Origin: Candidatus Heimdallarchaeota archaeon
GTDB taxonomy: Archaea; Asgardarchaeota; Heimdallarchaeia; Heimdallarchaeales; Kariarchaeaceae
Reading direction: 5' to 3'
Length of the DNA: 17,493 nucleotides
NCBI GenBank assembly: GCA_015522385.1
Contig: WAMJ01000059.1
Span: 1-17,493, forward strand
Positions 13,672 to 17,493 of the stretch are shown here, one piece after another. A program made the translations under genes and the position numbers. The notes below the pieces were generated by a model, which searched no databases, was not told where the DNA came from, and saw nothing but the letters and a program-made list of their open reading frames with translations. Within the stretch, counting starts at the first letter, position 1. The number at the start of each line of letters is the position of its first letter.

Positions 13672-13881
13672 TTACTCCTCGAATTTGAAACTCAGCTTCA
13701 GTCTCACGCGGTAGAGGATGATTTTCCCATCCTCAACCTTGGCATCCTGTTCCTTTATTGTCACAATTCTGATATCCCTGAGCGATTGACTTGCCTTGGC
13801 CACTGCATTTTGAGCAGCCTCTTCCCACGAATGCATCGAGGTACCTACCAGTTCGATAACCTTGTATGTGGAGCCTTCCAT
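13672..13881 (-). CDS. Dodecin
   Basis: This is a 69-residue flavin-storage protein that assembles as a hollow dodecamer and binds riboflavin or FMN between stacked Trp residues. The family signature is complete: TYKVIELVGTSMHSWEEAAQ, with the flavin-stacking Trp in SWEEA, then NAVAKASQSLRDIRIV, then DAKVEDGKIILYRVRLKLSF. The ribosome-binding site GGAGG lies 9 nt before the ATG, and a TATA-like TTTAAGAT is at about 13903-13910. It is a single-gene transcript convergent with the Cys-motif gene. Confidence 0.95.
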   Translation of the reverse strand: MEGSTYKVIELVGTSMHSWEEAAQNAVAKASQSLRDIRIVTIKEQDAKVEDGKIILYRVRLKLSFKFEE

Positions 13882-13960
13882 AGGTATATATCCTCCAGAT
13901 GTATCTTAAATCCGTTGGTGGCACTGTGCTCAAATGAACATTTTTTAACATGAGGGTTCG

Positions 13961-14278
13961 TTGGAAGCTGTGGTAAATCGATCCTTAATGATCACTAGTC
14001 AACTGACCCTCATTCCAGTGACGATAGTCTTTTTCATCCTCTTGAGTCGGCTCGTTCTGAGTAAATTCCCCTATCTTTCCCCTTACTCTACAGTCATTAT
14101 CGTCACCGCTGTTCTCCTCGGTCTTATCATCTCAGCAGTTGAGCTATTCTTCATCCTAAGAAGGCTTAACTCTGAGCATGATGACGACAAAACTAAAGAG
14201 GAATTACTTGAGAGACAGAGGAAGATGATCCTTGAGGTATTCGGAGATACGATAGACGAGAGTGACGATCATGAATAA
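13961..14278 (+). CDS. Small two-pass membrane protein
   Basis: No family is recognised. The 105 residues have two predicted transmembrane helices (about 17-33, TLIPVTIVFFILLSRLV, and about 43-66, TVIIVTAVLLGLIISAVELFF). A charged cytoplasmic C-terminal helix rich in Glu, Asp and Lys follows (about 68-105). The TTG at 13961 has a GAGGG motif 5 nt upstream. GTG at 13970 or ATG at 13988 would give shorter forms that keep both helices. It is the first gene of an operon: its last codons overlap the ATG of TrmI by 8 nt. A TATA-like TTTTTTAAC at about 13940-13948 precedes it. Confidence 0.78.
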   Translation: MEAVVNRSLMITSQLTLIPVTIVFFILLSRLVLSKFPYLSPYSTVIIVTAVLLGLIISAVELFFILRRLNSEHDDDKTKEELLERQRKMILEVFGDTIDESDDHE

Positions 14279-15041
14279 TACCTTTAGTTTGGGCGAACAC
14301 GTCCTAATTATCCACAATAAAAAGAAACGATGGCTAGTGAAGATCGAGGAAAGGATGTTCCACTGTGACCTTGGAAGAATCAACTTGGGGGACTTAATTG
14401 GACAGTATCCAGGATACACCTTCAAGGTAGGTGGAAAGCGTGTGAATATTGTTCGTCCTACAGTTTTCGACTGGATGCGGAATATGAAACACAGCAGTCA
14501 AATTATCTACGAAAAAGATGCAGCGATGATTTCACTTCTATTGGACATTGCTCCTGGAAAAGTTGTATACGAAGCAGGGACGGGAAGTGGAGGGTTAACT
14601 TCTGTCCTCAGCCAATTGGTTGGGGAGACTGGAAAGATAGTCACGCACGAAATTAGGAGAGAGGCCTATGAGGCTGCTAAGAAGAACCTTGGACGGATGG
14701 GTATAAGCAATGTCGAATTCAATTTTAAAGATATAAAGAATGGATTTGTATCTGGAAATGCCGATGCGTTAGTTCTCGATATGGTTGATCCGTGGTCAGT
14801 GATCCATCATGTGACTGATGTCCTTGTTCCTGGTGGGAATATCGTTATCTTTCAACCGACCTTCAATCAATTGGAAAAATGCTACAGGGAACTTGACCTG
14901 AACAATTTTATCGATATCAAGACCATTGAGCTCATCGAGAGAGAGATCGAAATCAAGAATAACGCAGTACGACCCGCAACCCGAATGGTAGGCCATACAG
15001 GTTTCTTAATAAGTGCCAGATTCCTCGGAAAACCAGAATGA
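14271..15041 (+). CDS. trmI: tRNA (adenine-N1)-methyltransferase TrmI
   Basis: This is a SAM-dependent Rossmann-fold enzyme that makes m1A at position 57/58 in the T loop of tRNA. A small beta-barrel N-terminal domain (about 1-65) contains GRINLGDLIGQYPGYTFKVG. The methyltransferase core shows the SAM motif YEAGTGSGGLT (100-110), motif HEIRREAYEAAKKNL (126-140), the catalytic-region DMVDPW (170-175), and the C-terminal RPATRMVGHTGFL (234-246) that characterises the family. It is 256 residues, close to the archaeal norm of about 250. The ATG at 14271 overlaps the upstream gene. It shares ATGA with the start of the following gene (4-nt overlap), indicating translational coupling. Confidence 0.95.
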   Translation: MNNTFSLGEHVLIIHNKKKRWLVKIEERMFHCDLGRINLGDLIGQYPGYTFKVGGKRVNIVRPTVFDWMRNMKHSSQIIYEKDAAMISLLLDIAPGKVVYEAGTGSGGLTSVLSQLVGETGKIVTHEIRREAYEAAKKNLGRMGISNVEFNFKDIKNGFVSGNADALVLDMVDPWSVIHHVTDVLVPGGNIVIFQPTFNQLEKCYRELDLNNFIDIKTIELIEREIEIKNNAVRPATRMVGHTGFLISARFLGKPE

Positions 15042-15826
15042 GCAGTCGTGTTTATCTTGGAATACTTGGAGATCCAGCCAAGATAGAGCTTTATCCCGAA
15101 GAATTCTATAAGTTCTTGAATTACGATGAAACGAAGTCCTGCTACTATCTCCTCGGAGCGTCAGAACGTGATGTCACAAAGGATGCATTCGCCATGATGT
15201 ACCAGTCAATCAAAGACGAGACAAGGGACATTTTTTTCCCTTCTATTCCCTCGCTCACTGAAGGGTTGTCAAACAACTTTACCTCCCGTGTTGGTCTCTT
15301 CCCGAGTAGTGCTTCCCACCTAATTGAAGGACCTGAATTCACTTTCTCACCCTACCCGATAAACTCTACAAGCAACTGGTTGAGATTCAAATCTCGATTT
15401 CTTACCCATGTGCTTCAGCCTTTTGTAAAGATTAAGATCATACCATTAGGATACCACCCAATGGGGGGTATGGCTGCTCAACGGACCCGTGCAGATACTA
15501 CTTTTGACCCACAGCGCATCAGTAATAGATTCATCAAGGCTCATCGATCACGGTACCTCCGGTGGTTGTACCTCGAGGGTGGGTCTGGCGAGGAGTTTAT
15601 GGGTATTGACCGAATCGAACAGATCCTCCAACCACTCTCTGAAAAAGGTGGGGTGCTGGAACGTTTCATCTATGGTGGAGGGATCAATCATCCCCAAATG
15701 GTGGAGGAAATATTCTCTATGTCTTCAGTCCCTCAATCTATAGTTGTGGGGAACATCTCTGAATCCAACATCACACTGACCTATGATATCTTGGACAAGG
15801 TTGTGGAGCTAAACGAGACTCTGTAG
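15038..15826 (+). CDS. Divergent GGGP synthase-like TIM-barrel protein
   Basis: This is likely a homologue of geranylgeranylglyceryl phosphate synthase (PcrB/GGGPS), which forms the first ether bond of archaeal lipids from glycerol-1-phosphate. The family pattern is present in order: GDPAK (11-15, compare the Mg-binding DP-K start), IFFPS (66-70), IPLGYHPMGG (135-144), YLEGGSGEE (178-186) and YGGGI (212-216) with VVGNISE (237-243). These are the phosphate- and substrate-binding loops of the barrel. The canonical SRNPYWI-type segment is replaced by SSASHLIEG. Homology to the superfamily fold is clear to the eye; the same activity is an inference. Its ATG overlaps the TrmI stop by 4 nt. Confidence 0.75.
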   Translation: MSSRVYLGILGDPAKIELYPEEFYKFLNYDETKSCYYLLGASERDVTKDAFAMMYQSIKDETRDIFFPSIPSLTEGLSNNFTSRVGLFPSSASHLIEGPEFTFSPYPINSTSNWLRFKSRFLTHVLQPFVKIKIIPLGYHPMGGMAAQRTRADTTFDPQRISNRFIKAHRSRYLRWLYLEGGSGEEFMGIDRIEQILQPLSEKGGVLERFIYGGGINHPQMVEEIFSMSSVPQSIVVGNISESNITLTYDILDKVVELNETL

Positions 15827-15870
15827 GTCGTGTCCGTCGCGAAAACTCGCAACTCATGGTTGAATATAGG

Positions 15871-15906
15871 GGAAATAATTTAAACTCACATTTCTGCAAG
15901 GAGTTA
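15871..15906 (+). promoter_or_regulatory. Promoter of the OSTC-like gene
   Basis: The TATA-like box AATAATTTAAAC (about 15873-15884) is 23-34 nt before the ATG at 15907, the spacing expected for a near-leaderless transcript. This supports 15907 over the in-frame ATG at 15856. An AAGGAG motif (15898-15903) lies 3 nt before the ATG, which is short. Confidence 0.55.
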
Positions 15907-16323
15907 ATGACCAAAGTACCTTGGGTATTTGTAGTAAGAAGACCGAGATTCTCATTCTCTAAACTAAAAATGTCTTTCCCCACGTCAGTTCCTACGTGGC
16001 TGATTTACTCACTTATCTACATCAGCGTCTTTTACATCTACATTGGTGGTGTGTACAATGTGCTGGAAAACCCCATCGCCTTCGCGAGTGACGCCCAGAA
16101 TAATATAGCACTTATTGCTAATGGTATTGACCGGCAATTTCTCCTCGAAGGTGTAGTTGCTGGACTCTTGATGTTTCTTGGGGCATTTGGATTCTTCCTC
16201 ATGAAGGACGCATCTAAGGATTATAATGACAAATCTCGATTCTACTACAAAGCTCTTCCTGGTTGGATACTTGCCATTGGTTCTTTCTTTGCGATCACTG
16301 CAATGATGGGTGTTAAACTCTAG
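15907..16323 (+). CDS. OSTC / OST3-OST6-like membrane protein
   Basis: This is a three-pass membrane protein that resembles eukaryotic OSTC (DC2) and the membrane part of OST3/OST6, subunits of the oligosaccharyltransferase that N-glycosylates proteins. The match to human OSTC, from memory of that sequence, follows the same order: RPRFSFSKLKMSFP (like its N-terminal NLKLKKPPW segment), IYIGGVYNVLENP (like ITGGIIYDVIVEP), NGIDRQFLLEGVV (like NGQYIMEGLA) and FLGAFGFFLMKDASK (like FTMGGLGFIILDRSN). The membrane helices are at about 29-52, 79-99 and 117-136. The length of 138 compares with 149. It has no thioredoxin domain. The STT3 catalytic subunit is not in the window. It overlaps the next gene's 3' end by 4 nt. 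Confidence 0.78.
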   Translation: MTKVPWVFVVRRPRFSFSKLKMSFPTSVPTWLIYSLIYISVFYIYIGGVYNVLENPIAFASDAQNNIALIANGIDRQFLLEGVVAGLLMFLGAFGFFLMKDASKDYNDKSRFYYKALPGWILAIGSFFAITAMMGVKL

Positions 16324-16853
16324 AGGGTGACTGTTTCTCCATCTCTCTGGAACTCAAACGAATCCTCATCCCTATCAATTGAGATGATATTTGTACTGTA
16401 ATACATGCATGCTGTGGAATAGGACGGTCTTCCATCTGCTGTCTGGTAAGTCTTCACGAGTACTTTGACCTCTTTAGAGACCTCCTTGAGAATTGAGATC
16501 AAGAATGTTGCTACCCTATTATTCACTGCTGCTTTCAGAGCAGAGTACCCTCTAAAATCTCCGAGAAAGGTTGGGAAGCCCGAAATATAGATCAACGCAA
16601 GGCGTGGATTAATGTACTGTGGAAGTTTGAGAATAAGTTCTATCTGTTGTTCGAGGGTGGTGACTCGGAGCAATTTCCACCTAGGAGGAATTGATTGGAT
16701 CCTACCATCAAGATCGAGTACAAGTACTGTATCCTTACCTGTGGCGGTCTTCACGATCGAGATCACGCTTCTGTCGATATCTGAATCTCTCCTAGAGTGG
16801 AGAATGCAGAGATTGTCCACTGAAAACAGCCACTCATAGATCTCGGTGAACAC
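16320..16853 (-). CDS. Unrecognised protein, possibly RecA-like core without P-loop
   Basis: No family is confidently recognised. The 177 residues alternate hydrophobic strands and helices: DTVLVLDLDG, WKLLRVTTLEQQIELIL, RLALIYISGF, NNRVATFLISILKEVSKEVKVLVK and YYSTNIISIDR. The order of a strand ending in acidic residues, a strand ending in Ser-Gly, a long helix followed by VLVKTYQTADG, and a final beta pair recalls the second half of the RecA/RadB fold. There is no Walker A motif, so ATP hydrolysis is unlikely. The start GTG at 16853 has no ribosome-binding site, and no better start exists before the upstream stop. Its stop shares CTAG with the convergent OSTC-like gene. Confidence 0.7.
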   Translation of the reverse strand: MFTEIYEWLFSVDNLCILHSRRDSDIDRSVISIVKTATGKDTVLVLDLDGRIQSIPPRWKLLRVTTLEQQIELILKLPQYINPRLALIYISGFPTFLGDFRGYSALKAAVNNRVATFLISILKEVSKEVKVLVKTYQTADGRPSYSTACMYYSTNIISIDRDEDSFEFQRDGETVTL

Positions 16854-16982
16854 CTTGTTCTGATCTTCTCTTGAATTCTTAGAACTTTGTATTCCCCATT
16901 ATCATACTGCTGAATTTTTTCACACCCATTGTGTTTCACTCGCAGACATTCAATAGTCCAGAGATATTGAACTCAATCGCGA

Positions 16983-17059
16983 ATTATTAAAATCAGGCTG
17001 AGGAGATCAAATTATCGTGTAGCAGATTCAATTGGTCTGCTAACTGGAGTGTTGCAAAA
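16983..17059 (+). promoter_or_regulatory. Thermosome promoter and candidate operator
   Basis: A TATA-like box ATTATTAAAA (about 16983-16992) predicts transcription start near 17013. Just downstream lies an inverted repeat with perfect 7-bp arms, TAGCAGA (17020-17026) and TCTGCTA (17036-17042), separated by 9 nt. GGAG at 17045-17048 precedes the ATG by about 11 nt. A symmetric site at the start of a heat-shock transcript is where a repressor would block polymerase. Confidence 0.5.
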
Positions 17060-17493
17060 ATGGTAATGCAAGGACAACCAGTAATTATCCTAAAAGATAA
17101 TGCTGAACGAAATACGGGGCGTGAAGCCCAGAAGAATAACATCGCAGCAGCAACAGCCATCGCTGAGGCCGTGAGGTCTACCCTCGGTCCTCGGGGGATG
17201 GACAAGATGCTTGTGGACAGTTTGGGGGATGTGGTCATCACAAACGACGGTGCCACCATCCTCGAAGAGCTAGATGTTGAGCATCCTGCTGCGAAGTTGA
17301 TCATACAGGTCTCTAAGTCACAGGACAAAGAAGTCGGTGACGGGACTACCTCTGCAGTTGTAATCGCAGGTGAACTTCTCAAGAGAGGCGATGAGCTCCT
17401 CGAGAAGAAGGTTCATGGTACCATAATTGTAAGTGGGTACAAGAAGGCCGCTGAGGCCGCAATCAAAGCACTCGACAAGATCGCCCACAAGGC
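17060..17493 (+). CDS. thsA: Thermosome (group II chaperonin) subunit, N-terminal part
   Basis: This is an ATP-dependent group II chaperonin subunit that forms double-ring folding chambers. The visible 144 residues start [20 protein letters not shown] and contain the hallmark ATP-binding motifs [13 protein letters not shown] (about 41-53), [12 protein letters not shown] (about 60-71) and [15 protein letters not shown] (about 92-106). All belong to the equatorial domain. The gene continues past the window end, so it is partial and not broken. The ATG at 17060 is used; ATG at 17066 is also possible. The class alpha/beta/gamma cannot be assigned from this part. GC content is higher than in its neighbours, as expected for a highly expressed gene. 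Confidence 0.95.
   Translation, partial: MVMQGQPVIILKDNAERNTGREAQKNNIAAATAIAEAVRSTLGPRGMDKMLVDSLGDVVITNDGATILEELDVEHPAAKLIIQVSKSQDKEVGDGTTSAVVIAGELLKRGDELLEKKVHGTIIVSGYKKAAEAAIKALDKIAHK

Noticed and set aside
16993..17382. Minus-strand frame of 129 codons at the right end
   Set aside because: It is antisense to the thermosome gene, whose conserved motifs are unmistakable on the plus strand.
1..17493. CRISPR array, insertion sequence or defence island
   Set aside because: No regularly spaced repeats, transposase motifs or terminal inverted repeats were found in the window.

Overview
The window is a gene-dense piece of archaeal chromosome. The information-processing set is archaeal: Orc1/Cdc6, eS19, eL39, eL31, eL21, aIF6, PDCD5, TFB, Rpb4/RpoF, DUF655 and a group II chaperonin. 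Promoters are mostly TATA-like boxes 20-35 nt before start codons. Two genes point to the Asgard (Promethearchaeota) lineage: a free-standing Roadblock/LC7 protein, and a three-pass membrane protein that resembles the eukaryotic oligosaccharyltransferase subunit OSTC (OST3/OST6 family). The phylum-level call is an inference from content; a Thorarchaeota-like genome would fit, but the class cannot be fixed by eye.

Layout. 1-665 holds the N-terminal two thirds of Orc1/Cdc6 (minus), divergent from a conserved translation operon at 877-2902 (eS19, PDCD5, eL39, eL31, aIF6). 2895-4332 holds a coiled-coil/winged-helix protein and a Roadblock protein, divergent across an intergenic region with a large inverted repeat. 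4424-5764 is uS10 convergent with a TFB. 6063-7475 is DUF655 convergent with eL21-Rpb4, a rearranged form of a usually co-directional cluster. 7710-8879 is the A-type ATPase stalk subunit E followed by an anchored secreted protein. 8881-9489 is a small predicted RNase H/RuvC-fold protein. 9578-9692 is an intron-containing tRNA-Leu(CAA). 9697-11657 is a MoxR AAA+ ATPase with its VWA partner (minus). 11809-13670 is a large secreted protein with calcium-binding thrombospondin type 3 repeats, then a small Cys-motif protein. 13672-13881 is dodecin (minus). 13961-15826 is a tightly coupled operon: a two-pass membrane protein, the tRNA m1A methyltransferase TrmI, and a divergent geranylgeranylglyceryl-phosphate-synthase-like TIM barrel. 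15907-16323 is the OSTC-like gene, 16320-16853 an unrecognised convergent gene, and 17060-17493 the start of a thermosome subunit.

Most of the genes serve replication initiation, transcription, translation and protein folding. The more lineage-specific interest lies in membrane and surface biology: an OST-like subunit, two surface-type proteins rich in N-X-S/T sequons, and a divergent homologue of an archaeal lipid enzyme. A notable architectural feature is that all six convergent gene pairs have stop codons within -8 to +1 nt of each other, leaving no intergenic terminator space.
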